Assembly: GCA_002498365.1 (NCBI GenBank)
Contig: DAHB01000005.1
Coordinates: 162,857-226,856 of the forward strand
From: Methanomassiliicoccaceae archaeon UBA421
Lineage (GTDB): Archaea > Thermoplasmatota > Thermoplasmata > Methanomassiliicoccales > Methanomethylophilaceae
Direction: 5' to 3'
Length of the DNA: 64,000 bases
In this document: positions 17,759-26,642 of the stretch, one piece after another
Layout: each line of letters starts with the position of its first letter
How positions within the stretch are numbered: position 1 is the stretch's first letter
Position numbers and translations under genes: made by a program
Notes under the pieces: model-generated
What the model was told of the DNA's origin: nothing
What the model saw: only the letters and a program-made list of their open reading frames with translations
The model's database searches: none

Positions 17759-18130
17759 ATGACAGTTAGACCTAAGATCGTAAAAGCCGGCTTCGGGTTC
17801 GGCATTCTGGGCGGTTTGATCGCCGGCATCGCAGCATTGATGGCCTTCGCTCCCGAGACGGCGGCGACGGCCAATATGTGGCTGGGATTCCTGGTCGTAG
17901 TGCTTTTCTTCGCTCTCGGAGGAATGTTCAAGACGGAGGGCTCGGTAAGCTGGGGCGTAGTCGTGTTCATGGCGGCCCTGGCCACCGGCGTGACGGTAGC
18001 CGTCACCATGTTCGAGGCGATGGACATCTGGTTCGGGATCATCCTCACGGTAATCGGTGTGATCGAGATCGTGATTGCCGCCAACTCCATGACCGGACGC
18101 TGGATAAAGACGGACAGGCTCCTCGGTTAA
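17759..18130 (+). CDS. Small four-helix membrane protein of unknown function
   Basis: A 123-residue protein with four predicted membrane helices separated by very short loops (around 10-32, 40-58, 64-84 and 87-106). The ATG at 17759 is preceded by gaggtaag. It follows another unknown membrane protein by 22 bases and ends just before a strong hairpin with a T-rich tail. No family is recognised. Confidence 0.7.
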   Translation: MTVRPKIVKAGFGFGILGGLIAGIAALMAFAPETAATANMWLGFLVVVLFFALGGMFKTEGSVSWGVVVFMAALATGVTVAVTMFEAMDIWFGIILTVIGVIEIVIAANSMTGRWIKTDRLLG

Positions 18131-18138
18131 ACAATAAC

Positions 18139-18168
18139 GCCGCCCGGACGTTCCGGGCGGCTATTTTC
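18139..18168 (+). terminator. Hairpin with T-rich tail, intrinsic-terminator-like
   Basis: A perfect 10-bp GC-rich stem (gccgcccgga paired with tccgggcggc) has a 3-base loop and is followed at once by tattttcta. It starts 8 bases after the stop of the small membrane protein. Archaea usually terminate at T-runs without a hairpin, so a bacterial-looking structure is notable. Confidence 0.6.
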
Positions 18169-18237
18169 TATATACCAAATATAATCTACCTACAATAAAA
18201 ACGGTAGTTTTATAACTGTTTTTTTCCATCGAGATAC

Positions 18238-18894
18238 GTGGACGATAAATACACCTCCGCGCTGAAAAGGATAGCTTTGCTTGGCGGAATGGAAGATTAT
18301 ATCGCTGTATCCTCCAGGGAACTGGGGGATACACTTGAAATGAGCCAGCAGTCCGCCTCCAAGCGGATATTGGAGCTTCTCGACGAGAAACTGATAGTTC
18401 GCGACCTGGGAGCCAGGAGACAGCGCATAAAGCTGACCCAGAAGGGGATCGACGAGCTGAAACGGGAGTACAACGAATACCGCAGGATATTCGAGCTCAC
18501 CGACCATGTCACCCTCAAGGGCCACGTCGCCTCCGGCATGGGCGAGGGAGGATACTACATATCCCAGCCCGGCTACATCGAGCAATTCCAGAACAAGCTG
18601 GGCTTCAGGCCTTTCGAAGGCACCCTCAACATTGCCGTCAACAAAGAGGACACGGGTAAACTGGAAGTGCTCAGGGGGACGGCCGGGCAGCTGATAAACG
18701 GCTTCGAGAGCGAGGGGCGCACCTTCGGTAACGTAGTCGCCTACAAGGCCAAGATAAAGAACATCGACTGCGCCATCGTGGTGCCTGAAAGGTCACATTA
18801 CGCAGACGTGATCGAAGTAGTATGCCAGTACCACCTGAGGCGCACCCTCAGCCTCAGCGACCGGGACCCCATCGAGGTCAGGGTCAACATCTGA
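18238..18894 (+). CDS. ribK: CTP-dependent riboflavin kinase with N-terminal winged helix
   Basis: A 218-residue protein making FMN from riboflavin and CTP, the archaeal alternative to RibF. An N-terminal winged-helix domain (about 1-80: LGDTLEMSQQSASKRILELL) is fused to the RibK/DUF120 domain (about 92-218), with GMGEGGYY and GFRPFEGTLN as its conserved segments. The start is a GTG. The DNA-binding part suggests it may also regulate transcription, as proposed for related fused proteins. An AT-rich stretch at 18170-18230 supplies the promoter region. Confidence 0.92.
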   Translation: MDDKYTSALKRIALLGGMEDYIAVSSRELGDTLEMSQQSASKRILELLDEKLIVRDLGARRQRIKLTQKGIDELKREYNEYRRIFELTDHVTLKGHVASGMGEGGYYISQPGYIEQFQNKLGFRPFEGTLNIAVNKEDTGKLEVLRGTAGQLINGFESEGRTFGNVVAYKAKIKNIDCAIVVPERSHYADVIEVVCQYHLRRTLSLSDRDPIEVRVNI

Positions 18895-18897
18895 TCT

Positions 18898-19704
18898 TCA
18901 TCCGAGGTTCTTCATAACCGACCTGAAGATCATCATGCCGTCCCCCTCTTCGGGGCCCGGGTTCCTCGTCCAGTCGGGACGGGTGAAACGTGTCATTACA
19001 CGCTCCGGATGGGGCATCATACCGAGTATGTTACCTGCGGGATTGCATATTCCTGCAATGTCAGAGGGCGAGCCGTTGGGATTCCACGGATAATCGGCGT
19101 CGCTTCCGTCGGGATTGACGTAGCGGAACACTATCTGACCGTTGTCCTCCAGCTTGCTTACGAAATCCGGGTCGTTGCTCATGAGCTTGCCCTCGGCGTG
19201 CGCAGAGGGGAACATCACCAAGCTTTTCTTCGGTATCTCGGACACGAACAGACATTTTCCGCGGTCGTCGTTCCTGAGGACCGTGGGTCGGCATTCGAAC
19301 CTTCCCGAATCGTTGGTATACAGGGCGGCGGTCGGGGTTTCTGACATGGCCCCTTCCAATGCGGGCAGAAGACCCAGTTCCACCAGGATCTGGAATCCGT
19401 TGCACACTCCTAGCACCGGCTTTCCGGACTCGACGAAGCTCTTCAGCTGGGGGCCCATCACGCTTTTGATCCTCGCGGCGAATATCGCACCGGCCCTTAC
19501 GTAGTCTCCCGCGGAGAACCCTCCGGGGAACGCGAGTATATCATAATCCTCCAGGCTCCGGCCGAGGCCCGCGGGGGCGTTCTCCTCCATCTGCTTGAGA
19601 TGGACCTTCTCTGGAACGGCGCCTACCATGCTGAAGGCGTCTGCCATCTCGTCCTCGCAGTTCGTACCCTCTATCCTCAGCACGCACACCTTGACTTCTT
19701 TCAT
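18898..19704 (-). CDS. purQ: FGAM synthase glutaminase subunit PurQ
   Basis: A 268-residue class I glutamine amidotransferase supplying ammonia to PurL for formylglycinamidine ribonucleotide synthesis. The nucleophile elbow LGVCNGFQ holds the catalytic Cys, and the C-terminal SAHAEGK region and HPE motif (MMPHPERV) hold the triad His and Glu. I start it at the ATG at 19704, which overlaps the purL stop as ATGA and begins with the family-typical VKVCVLRIEGTNCE. It is last in purS-purL-purQ. Confidence 0.95.
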   Translation of the reverse strand: MKEVKVCVLRIEGTNCEDEMADAFSMVGAVPEKVHLKQMEENAPAGLGRSLEDYDILAFPGGFSAGDYVRAGAIFAARIKSVMGPQLKSFVESGKPVLGVCNGFQILVELGLLPALEGAMSETPTAALYTNDSGRFECRPTVLRNDDRGKCLFVSEIPKKSLVMFPSAHAEGKLMSNDPDFVSKLEDNGQIVFRYVNPDGSDADYPWNPNGSPSDIAGICNPAGNILGMMPHPERVMTRFTRPDWTRNPGPEEGDGMMIFRSVMKNLG

Positions 19705-22031
19705 GATTGTCCCCCCATGACCTTCCAGATAGGGTCGTTCCAAGCTTTGCGCAACTCCTCGACCTCGATTATCACTCCGGAGTCCCTTATGTTCATCGAA
19801 TTTCCGCCCGTCTTTCCTATTTTATGGGCAGAGCCTCCCATTATCTTCTCGAACTCCTCGGCGTTCTCTTCCGATACCTCGGCTATCCAGCGCGTGTTGC
19901 TCTCCGAATACAGCACCTTCCGGGGCGACATGTCGGCCGCCTTCCTGAGGTCCAGGACCGCGCCGGTCTGTCCCGAGATGCACATCTCTGCCACGGCGAC
20001 GGCTATGCCGCCGTCCGAGCAGTCGTGGCAGCCGGAAATGAGACGCCTGTCCATGGCTTCGAGTGTCTTTCCTGTGAGTTCGCGGACGTTGTCGACGTCG
20101 ACGGACGGTACAACGCCCTGCTTCCCTCCGAAGACACGATAGAGCAGCGATCCGCCCATCTCCTCTTTGGTCTCGCCTATGACGTATATCCTGTTGCCGG
20201 GTCCCTTGAAGTCTGCTGTGACGGCCTTCGATATGTCATCGATGATGCCGCAGCACATCATCATGGGCGTGGGGAGCACCGATGCTCCTCCAGGGGCCTC
20301 GTTGTAGAGGCTGACGTTGCCCGACGGGATGGGTATGTTGAGGGCCTTCGCGAAATCGCCTATTCCGCGGACGGCCTCCCTGAACTCCCCCAGTCTTTCG
20401 GGCCTCTCCGGGTTGCCGAAGTTCAGGCAGTCGGTCAGAGCATTGGGCATGGCGCCGACTGCTACCACGTTGCGCCAGGCCTCGTCCACCGAGGACATCC
20501 CTCCTCTGTACGGGTCCAGCGAAGTGAACCAGGGATTGCATCCTATGGCGGCGGCCAGGCCTTTGAGGCTCGACGGAACGGGGCGGAGGACCGATGCGTC
20601 TCCCGGCCCGGTCCTGTTCATCTCGCCGACCATGGGGTGCAGGACGGTGGCCGCCCGGACCTCGTGGTCGTACTGCCTTATCGCCCACTCTTTCGACGCC
20701 ACGTTGGGATCGGAGAGCAGTCTGAGGATCACCGTGCGGTCGTCGGGAAGGCGGGGGGAGCGCTCGTTCTCCATCGACGAGACCTGCGGATCGACATATG
20801 GCCTGTTATAAAGAGGGCCCGTGGTCAGGAAATGCTGGTCCATATCGAATATCTGCTCCCCGTGCCAGAATATGCGGGTGCGCCTGGTGCCCGTGGTCAT
20901 CGCCACGGGCGTCGCCAGCACATCCCAGGAATCGAAGACGGCAAGGACCTTTTCCAGGTTCTCCGGCTTGCAGGTGCACATCATGCGCTCCTGGGACTCG
21001 GAGACCCATATCTCCCAGGGTGCCAGCCCGGACTCCTTGAGGGGGACCTTTTCCAGGTTCACGTCGGCCCCGCATCCCGCATCGAGGGCCATCTCCCCTA
21101 CGACGCAGCTGAGCCCTCCTCCGCCCAGGTCCTTCATGCCGGTGATGAGGTGCTTTGCGTTAACCTCGAAGCATGCGTGCATGACGGGCTCTTTGGTGAT
21201 GGGGTCGCCCAGCTGCACCGCGCCCCTCGAGTCTTCGTCGGACGTTTCCGTGAGGTCGCGGGAGGCGAAGTTCACCCCGTGTATACCGTCGCGGCCGGTG
21301 CGGCCGCCGATGAGCACCATGACCTCTCCTGGCCCGCCGGCATAGTTCTTGGCAAGGTCGCTGCGTTTAACTATACCCAGGCATGCGACGTTCACCAGGC
21401 AGTTACCGGTATACCTCTCGTCGAAGAACATGCCTCCGGTGATGGTCGGTATCCCGACCCTGTTTCCATAATCTCTTATCCCCGAGACCACTCCGCTCAT
21501 CAGATAGCGGGGGTGTTTTGTGCCGGGAGGCAGTTCGCCCTTTCTGTCGGGATGCCCGAAGCACAGAGGGTCTGCCAATGCGATGGGCTGAGCCCCCATG
21601 CACACCACGTCCCTGAGTATCCCGCCTATCCCCGTCGCCGCCCCTCCGTAGGGCTCCACCGCGGACGGGTGGTTGTGGCTCTCGATCCTGAGCGCATATC
21701 CATGGTCTTCGTCGAACACCATCACTCCGGCGTCGCCCCTGGAAAGGACGTCTTCGCGCCCTATCCCGAAGACGAACTCCTTCAGTATGGCCTTAGAGCT
21801 CTTGTAGCAGCAATGCTCGCTCCATGCCTGGCCCAGGGACTGGAGCTCGATGTCCGTGGGCTCTCTGCCTTCTTTGACGAAGTACTCCTTGATCGTCTTC
21901 ATCTCGTCGAGGGACAGGCTAAGGGCCATGTCGCCGGAAATCTTCACAAGGTCTTCGTCGGAAGCCTCTCTCACCGAGACGTCGAAGAGCTCGTAGGGCT
22001 TGTCGCGTCTGGTCATCGGGTCCTTGACCAT
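19701..22031 (-). CDS. purL: FGAM synthase subunit PurL
   Basis: A 776-residue synthetase of the small PurL type that works with separate PurS and PurQ. Recognisable motifs include WSEHCCYKS near residue 50, ESHNHPSAVEPY in the nucleotide-binding part and GGRTGRDGIHG. The two-fold repeated AIRS-type fold accounts for the length. It starts 4 bases after purS and overlaps purQ. Confidence 0.96.
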   Translation of the reverse strand: MVKDPMTRRDKPYELFDVSVREASDEDLVKISGDMALSLSLDEMKTIKEYFVKEGREPTDIELQSLGQAWSEHCCYKSSKAILKEFVFGIGREDVLSRGDAGVMVFDEDHGYALRIESHNHPSAVEPYGGAATGIGGILRDVVCMGAQPIALADPLCFGHPDRKGELPPGTKHPRYLMSGVVSGIRDYGNRVGIPTITGGMFFDERYTGNCLVNVACLGIVKRSDLAKNYAGGPGEVMVLIGGRTGRDGIHGVNFASRDLTETSDEDSRGAVQLGDPITKEPVMHACFEVNAKHLITGMKDLGGGGLSCVVGEMALDAGCGADVNLEKVPLKESGLAPWEIWVSESQERMMCTCKPENLEKVLAVFDSWDVLATPVAMTTGTRRTRIFWHGEQIFDMDQHFLTTGPLYNRPYVDPQVSSMENERSPRLPDDRTVILRLLSDPNVASKEWAIRQYDHEVRAATVLHPMVGEMNRTGPGDASVLRPVPSSLKGLAAAIGCNPWFTSLDPYRGGMSSVDEAWRNVVAVGAMPNALTDCLNFGNPERPERLGEFREAVRGIGDFAKALNIPIPSGNVSLYNEAPGGASVLPTPMMMCCGIIDDISKAVTADFKGPGNRIYVIGETKEEMGGSLLYRVFGGKQGVVPSVDVDNVRELTGKTLEAMDRRLISGCHDCSDGGIAVAVAEMCISGQTGAVLDLRKAADMSPRKVLYSESNTRWIAEVSEENAEEFEKIMGGSAHKIGKTGGNSMNIRDSGVIIEVEELRKAWNDPIWKVMGGQS

Positions 22032-22035
22032 TTGA

Positions 22036-22275
22036 TCATCTCACGGTCACTTTGAAGTTCTGTATCACGGGGTTCGCGAGGAGCTTTTTGCACATCTCCT
22101 CTCCCTCGGAGACCGCTTCCTCGTCGGTCCCTTCGACTTCGATGTCGTAGACCTTAACGGTCTTTACCTCGCCGACACCTTCGAATCCCAGGGATTCCAA
22201 GGCCTTCTTGGTGTTTTTGCCCTCGGGGTCTGCCACCCCTTTCTTGAGCTCAATGCGGATCTCTATTACTGCCAT
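22036..22275 (-). CDS. purS: FGAM synthase subunit PurS
   Basis: A 79-residue scaffold subunit bridging PurL and PurQ. The sequence has the usual pattern (IELKKGVADPEGKN, ALESLGFEGV, CKKLLANPVI). It starts the purSLQ cluster, 42 bases after the tRNA methyltransferase gene on the same strand. Confidence 0.95.
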   Translation of the reverse strand: MAVIEIRIELKKGVADPEGKNTKKALESLGFEGVGEVKTVKVYDIEVEGTDEEAVSEGEEMCKKLLANPVIQNFKVTVR

Positions 22276-22317
22276 TGTTACGAGTAATTGCGCGCACCGA
22301 TTAATATGTTATGAAAA

Positions 22318-23085
22318 TCAGGGTAGGGAACGCTTCCTTCCGAAGACGAGATATCCCGTGTGTCCCAACATCTCGAAGGACGGGCGGACTCCCCCCGGAT
22401 GGACCTCCATGCCCCTCTGGAGATTCTCCATGGCCTTCACTCCGGCGAAGCCGCGCTCCCTCAGTGCCAGCACAGAAGACTCGAGCTGGTTGGCGTTCGG
22501 TACGTATATGCATATCCTCCCTCCCGGCCTGAGATGCGGCAGCATGTTGTCAAGGGCGAGCCACGGGTCCGGCATGTCCATGGTCAGAGCATCGGCGGTG
22601 CATTCGAATTCGACGTTCTTCGCATCTCCGATCGCGCAATCCCAGCATGCATCGGCGCCTGTACGCGAAACGTTGCGTCTGGCTCTTTTTGCGTTCTCCT
22701 CTTTGAGCTCCACTGTAAGAACCTTTCCTGCCGGCGCGACCGAATTCAGAAGCGCGGTCGTCAGTCCTCCGGAGCCTGCGCCCACCTCTATTACCGTCAC
22801 TCCGCTCCTTATATCGCAGTTGAGGATTATCGTCGCCGCGTCCTTGGGAGTGATTATCTGCGCCCCCCTGTCCAGGGACTCGATGAGCTCTATGACGCCA
22901 GGCCTGAATACGGTGAAATCCGTTCCCGCTATCTTCACGGGAGAGCCGTCTTCCGCTTCTGCGAACTTGGAGCCGTCCACCGTTCCCAGCGACTGGACCT
23001 TTATCATTCCGAAAGACATCTTGAACCAGTATCTCTTGCCCGAGCTGTCCTCCAGGTAGACCGCCTCTCCTTCTTGGAACGCCAT
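22318..23085 (-). CDS. trmI: tRNA (adenine-N1)-methyltransferase TrmI
   Basis: A 255-residue class I methyltransferase that forms m1A at tRNA position 58 (57/58 in archaea). The N-terminal beta domain precedes the SAM motif VIEVGAGSGGLT, and the MDMPDPW segment corresponds to the family's catalytic-site motif. It lies between proS (37-base gap) and purS. Confidence 0.9.
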   Translation of the reverse strand: MAFQEGEAVYLEDSSGKRYWFKMSFGMIKVQSLGTVDGSKFAEAEDGSPVKIAGTDFTVFRPGVIELIESLDRGAQIITPKDAATIILNCDIRSGVTVIEVGAGSGGLTTALLNSVAPAGKVLTVELKEENAKRARRNVSRTGADACWDCAIGDAKNVEFECTADALTMDMPDPWLALDNMLPHLRPGGRICIYVPNANQLESSVLALRERGFAGVKAMENLQRGMEVHPGGVRPSFEMLGHTGYLVFGRKRSLP

Positions 23086-23122
23086 GGATGTCCGATGTCC
23101 TCCGGAGTAATACTTGTTGCGC

Positions 23123-24547
23123 TCACATCGTATGGGCGGCGTACGCCTGCTTCTCCGATTCCTTGCCGCAGACGATGCATTTTCCAGGGAACGCCTGCGC
23201 CCCGTAGGGTGTGCCCAGTATCTTAAATCCCGTTGAATCCTCGAACTTGTGGCCGCACTCGGGGCTTCCGCACCAGCACATCCTCAGGATCCTGTCCGTC
23301 TTGGTTTCGTCGAGCTCCCCCTTCGGAACGTCCTTTAACGACGAGATGTCGGTCACGCTGGAATCCTGGACGGACCTGGCCCTTGCATAAAGCGTCGCCG
23401 AGATGTCGTCGAGCAGCATCCTGGTGCCTGCCGACACGGAGTCCATGGCTATGGCCCCCTTCTCCCCGGTGTCCCTCCTGGCGAAGGAGACCACTCCGTT
23501 CTCCAGGTCCCTGGCTCCGATCTCGATGCGCAGAGGCGCTCCGCGCATCTCCCACTCGTAGTACTTGGCGCCCGGCCTTTCGTTCCTGTCGTCGAGCTTG
23601 GACCTTATCCCCGATCTGTTGAGTATGTCGGTGACCAGCTTGCAGGCGTCCGTGACCTGCTCCGGCGCCTTCTTGGATATTATCGGTATGATGACTGCCT
23701 GGAACGGCGCTATCGGCGGAGGGAGTATCAGGCCTTTGTCGTCGCCGTGGACCCCAACGACCGCTCCCAGGAGGCGCTCGCTCATTCCGAAAGTGGTCTG
23801 GTGGGCGTGCTTGTGCTCTCCGTCGAGGTCTTCGTAAGTAATGTCGTAAGGCACCGAGAAGTTGGTGCGGTAGTGGTGTATGGATCCTATCTGAAGCGTC
23901 CTGCCGTTGGGCATGACCGTGTCTATCCCCACGGTGTAGTATGCGCCGGGGAACTTATCCCAGTCGGTGCGCACCAGTAGGAAGTGGGGTAGGCAGAGCT
24001 CGCGGGAGATCTTCTCCAGAATTTCGATGTCCTCCTCTATCTGGCACTGTGCGTCCTCTTCGGTCGTGTGACACGTGTGGGACTCGAAGAAATGGATCTC
24101 GCGGACCCTTATGAATGCACGGGTCTGCTTGGTCTCGTAGCGGAAGGTGTTGACGATCTGATATATCTTGAGAGGCAGGTCCTGATGCGACCTTATCCAG
24201 AGCGAGAACATGGGGTACATCGCCGTCTCGGAGGTGGGCCTGACCACCAGCGGAACGTCGAGCTCGTTCTCTCCCGCCCGGGTGACCCAGTATACCTCGG
24301 CATCGAACCCTTTTATGTGCTCCTTCTCCTTCTTGAACTCCGTCTCCGGGATCAGGAGAGGGAAGTTGACCTCGCCGTGGCCCGTGGCGTCCAGCTCCCT
24401 GCGGGTGTAGGAGTCGATCATGGTCATGACCTTCCATCCGTAGGGGGTCCATACGTTCATTCCCTTGATCGGGTATCTTTTGTCGCAGAGGCCCGCGGCC
24501 TCCACGATCTCATTGTACCATTCGCTGAAATTCTCTTCCTTTTTCAT
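23123..24547 (-). CDS. proS: Prolyl-tRNA synthetase, archaeal/eukaryotic type
   Basis: A 474-residue class II synthetase charging tRNA-Pro. Motif 2 region (VVRPTSETAMYPMF) and motif 3 region are present, as is the anticodon-binding domain. The C-terminal zinc-associated domain shows CWCGSPEC and, near the end, CIVC. Length fits the archaeal form without editing insertion. It starts 4 bases after prs. Confidence 0.96.
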   Translation of the reverse strand: MKKEENFSEWYNEIVEAAGLCDKRYPIKGMNVWTPYGWKVMTMIDSYTRRELDATGHGEVNFPLLIPETEFKKEKEHIKGFDAEVYWVTRAGENELDVPLVVRPTSETAMYPMFSLWIRSHQDLPLKIYQIVNTFRYETKQTRAFIRVREIHFFESHTCHTTEEDAQCQIEEDIEILEKISRELCLPHFLLVRTDWDKFPGAYYTVGIDTVMPNGRTLQIGSIHHYRTNFSVPYDITYEDLDGEHKHAHQTTFGMSERLLGAVVGVHGDDKGLILPPPIAPFQAVIIPIISKKAPEQVTDACKLVTDILNRSGIRSKLDDRNERPGAKYYEWEMRGAPLRIEIGARDLENGVVSFARRDTGEKGAIAMDSVSAGTRMLLDDISATLYARARSVQDSSVTDISSLKDVPKGELDETKTDRILRMCWCGSPECGHKFEDSTGFKILGTPYGAQAFPGKCIVCGKESEKQAYAAHTM

Positions 24548-24551
24548 GGGT

Positions 24552-25406
24552 TCACCGCTTAAGCGCCTCGGCGATTATCGGTGCGACCGATATATGGGAG
24601 AGCTCGTTCTCGAGGGTGTTGCAGCAGAGGATCGAATCCAGCGAGCTGCCCGTGAGCCTCTCGATGGCGTTGCTGACGAAGACGCCGTGGGTGCATGCCA
24701 CGGAGATCGATTCCGCACCGGCCTCCCTCAGGGCGTGGGCGGCGGCGATGATCGTGCCGCCGGTAGATATCATGTCGTCCACGATCAGCACGTTCTTGCC
24801 TTTGCAGTCGACCACCGCCGGCGCTATCTGGACGTCGGACCCGGATAGACGGGTCTTCTGAAGGTGGTCGTACTTGAGGCCGAGCCTGTCGGCCACGTCT
24901 TTGGCGCGCCCTATGGCGCCCAGGTCCGGTGACAGGACCAGGTCTATACCCTTGTCCTTGAAGTATTCAGCTATCGCCCCTGCGGCCTTGAGGTCCTGGT
25001 GTGAGCACTTGAAGTAGTCGAGGACGGACTCCTTGTGGATGTCGACCGTTATAACGTGGTCGCAGTCGAGGCCCAGATGCCTGGTCATGACCCTTGCGCT
25101 CTCCGGCTCTCCGAGCTTGAAGACACGGTCCTGTCTGGCATATCCGAAGTACGGTATGACCAGCGTTATCGTCTTGGCGCCCAGGCGCCTGACGGCGTCC
25201 TGCAGCAGGAACATTTCGATAAGGTTCCCGTCCGGGTATGTGTTCTGGACTATAACGACGTCGTCGTTCAGCTCTTTGTTGTCTATCCTTGTGTAGCATT
25301 CCCCGTCGGGGAATCGGGTTGTGGCTGCCTGCACATACGTGTACCCGAGAGTGGAGGCCAGCTCTTTGGCGAGGTCTCTGGATGACGATCCGCCTACGAT
25401 TATCAT
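24552..25406 (-). CDS. prs: Ribose-phosphate pyrophosphokinase (PRPP synthase)
   Basis: A 284-residue enzyme making PRPP from ribose 5-phosphate and ATP. Key segments are the N-terminal RFPDGE, the flexible-loop/catalytic DIHKES region and the PRPP-binding DDMISTGGT. Length is typical of archaeal Prs. It heads a run prs-proS-trmI-purS-purL-purQ on one strand, which puts PRPP supply together with purine synthesis. Confidence 0.95.
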   Translation of the reverse strand: MIIVGGSSSRDLAKELASTLGYTYVQAATTRFPDGECYTRIDNKELNDDVVIVQNTYPDGNLIEMFLLQDAVRRLGAKTITLVIPYFGYARQDRVFKLGEPESARVMTRHLGLDCDHVITVDIHKESVLDYFKCSHQDLKAAGAIAEYFKDKGIDLVLSPDLGAIGRAKDVADRLGLKYDHLQKTRLSGSDVQIAPAVVDCKGKNVLIVDDMISTGGTIIAAAHALREAGAESISVACTHGVFVSNAIERLTGSSLDSILCCNTLENELSHISVAPIIAEALKR

Positions 25407-25498
25407 GTCTCCGCGATATCCATCGGATGATATTATCTTATCTGATTTCCGGCTGACCGCTCACTAACGTTATATCGGACGAACCGCATCATCTGGGT

Positions 25499-25798
25499 AT
25501 GCCCGTGCAGGACGTAGTGACCGAAGAGAGGATAGAACGCTATCTGGACATAACGGCCAGGGCAATGGCCAAACTGAAGATCGCCGCTCCCGAGAGGTCC
25601 TTCGGCAGGAAGATGGCCGATGACTTCCTGAACATGGCCGCTTCGTATTACGAGGACGCGAAACATTTCCGGGACGTGGGGGACCTTGTCACTGCTTTCG
25701 CCGCCGTCAACTACGCCCACGGGTGGCTCGACTGCGGAGCTCGCATAGGGCTTTTCGACGTGGGCGGAGACGATGTCCTGTTCACCTTGTTCGAATGA
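25499..25798 (+). CDS. DUF357 family protein
   Basis: A 99-residue all-helical protein of the archaeal DUF357 family, with a conserved FLNMAASYYEDAKHF and a VNYAHGWLDCGAR segment. Function is unknown. A TATA-like motif lies about 25-32 bases before the ATG. Its 3' end overlaps the convergent pantoate kinase gene by 17 bases. Confidence 0.85.
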   Translation: MPVQDVVTEERIERYLDITARAMAKLKIAAPERSFGRKMADDFLNMAASYYEDAKHFRDVGDLVTAFAAVNYAHGWLDCGARIGLFDVGGDDVLFTLFE

Positions 25799-26642
25799 TC
25801 CCCGCCTCTTCGGGAACGGCGTTGCATGACACCGCCCAAACGTCGCCTATTACGGACCTCGCCTCCGACACCGGGGCATTGGTGAATATGCTGTTGCCTA
25901 GCATGCACATGGCAGCCATGAACCCTTTTTCTTCCAGCGCCTCGATGGCCGCATCTGTCTCCCTGCTCCTTACTCCGGCCTCGGCGGAGAATCTGTTGGA
26001 TATCTTGAACAGGCTCTCCAGAGAGGGCCTCTCGAGATATTCCTGCATTGCATCGGAACCGGCGTTCCTGATGTCCACGTACTTCTCCCTCTCCGAGAGG
26101 ACGTCCTTGGTCTCCAGGGGGGAGCCCAGGACGGCAAGCGTGACCCTTCCCACGTTGACGCGGAAATCCTCCACCTTCCCGAAGGGAGGTATGCCCGCAA
26201 CGGTCCTTACGGGCTGCTGGCAGTTTGCCATTATTCCGGCGACGTCCCCCCTCCCCCCTCCCCCGAGAAGATCCGCCACATGAGCGATGCGGTAGGCTTC
26301 GGTCTTGCTTCTGCCGGTGATCTGGCACATGCAGATTGCTACGGCCACTGCATCCGCGGCCGACATTCCGAATCCCTGCCCCACGGGCAGGTCGTGCCTT
26401 ACGTTTATCTCGTATCCTCCTGACGGGTCGATGGACCTTACGACCTTCCTGATGATGTCGTCGCTTCCTGTACCGTCGTTGACCTTGGTGACCATTGCGT
26501 TACCTGGGACGGGATTTACTTTGACGGTCGTCCCGAGGCTGAGCCTGATGCCTGCTCCCCTCGACCCCGCACTGAGGGGGTCGAGGGACGTTATCGGCTG
26601 AAAGAAGCAGGTTACGTGTCCCGGGCAGAACGCTGATATCAT
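25782..26642 (-). CDS. Pantoate kinase
   Basis: A 286-residue GHMP-superfamily kinase phosphorylating pantoate, the archaeal route to 4-phosphopantothenate. The ATP-binding GHMP motif is LPVGQGFGMSAADA, and the N-terminus (FCPGHVTCFF) is the family's typical start. The ATG at 26642 overlaps the coaBC stop as ATGA, placing two CoA-synthesis enzymes in one operon. The partner phosphopantothenate synthetase is not in the window. Confidence 0.92.
   Translation of the reverse strand: MISAFCPGHVTCFFQPITSLDPLSAGSRGAGIRLSLGTTVKVNPVPGNAMVTKVNDGTGSDDIIRKVVRSIDPSGGYEINVRHDLPVGQGFGMSAADAVAVAICMCQITGRSKTEAYRIAHVADLLGGGGRGDVAGIMANCQQPVRTVAGIPPFGKVEDFRVNVGRVTLAVLGSPLETKDVLSEREKYVDIRNAGSDAMQEYLERPSLESLFKISNRFSAEAGVRSRETDAAIEALEEKGFMAAMCMLGNSIFTNAPVSEARSVIGDVWAVSCNAVPEEAGIIRTR

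Noticed and set aside
19707..22055. A long open frame on the plus strand opposite purL
   Set aside because: It is the antisense shadow of a strongly conserved purL in GC-rich DNA; its translation is low in complexity and matches nothing.
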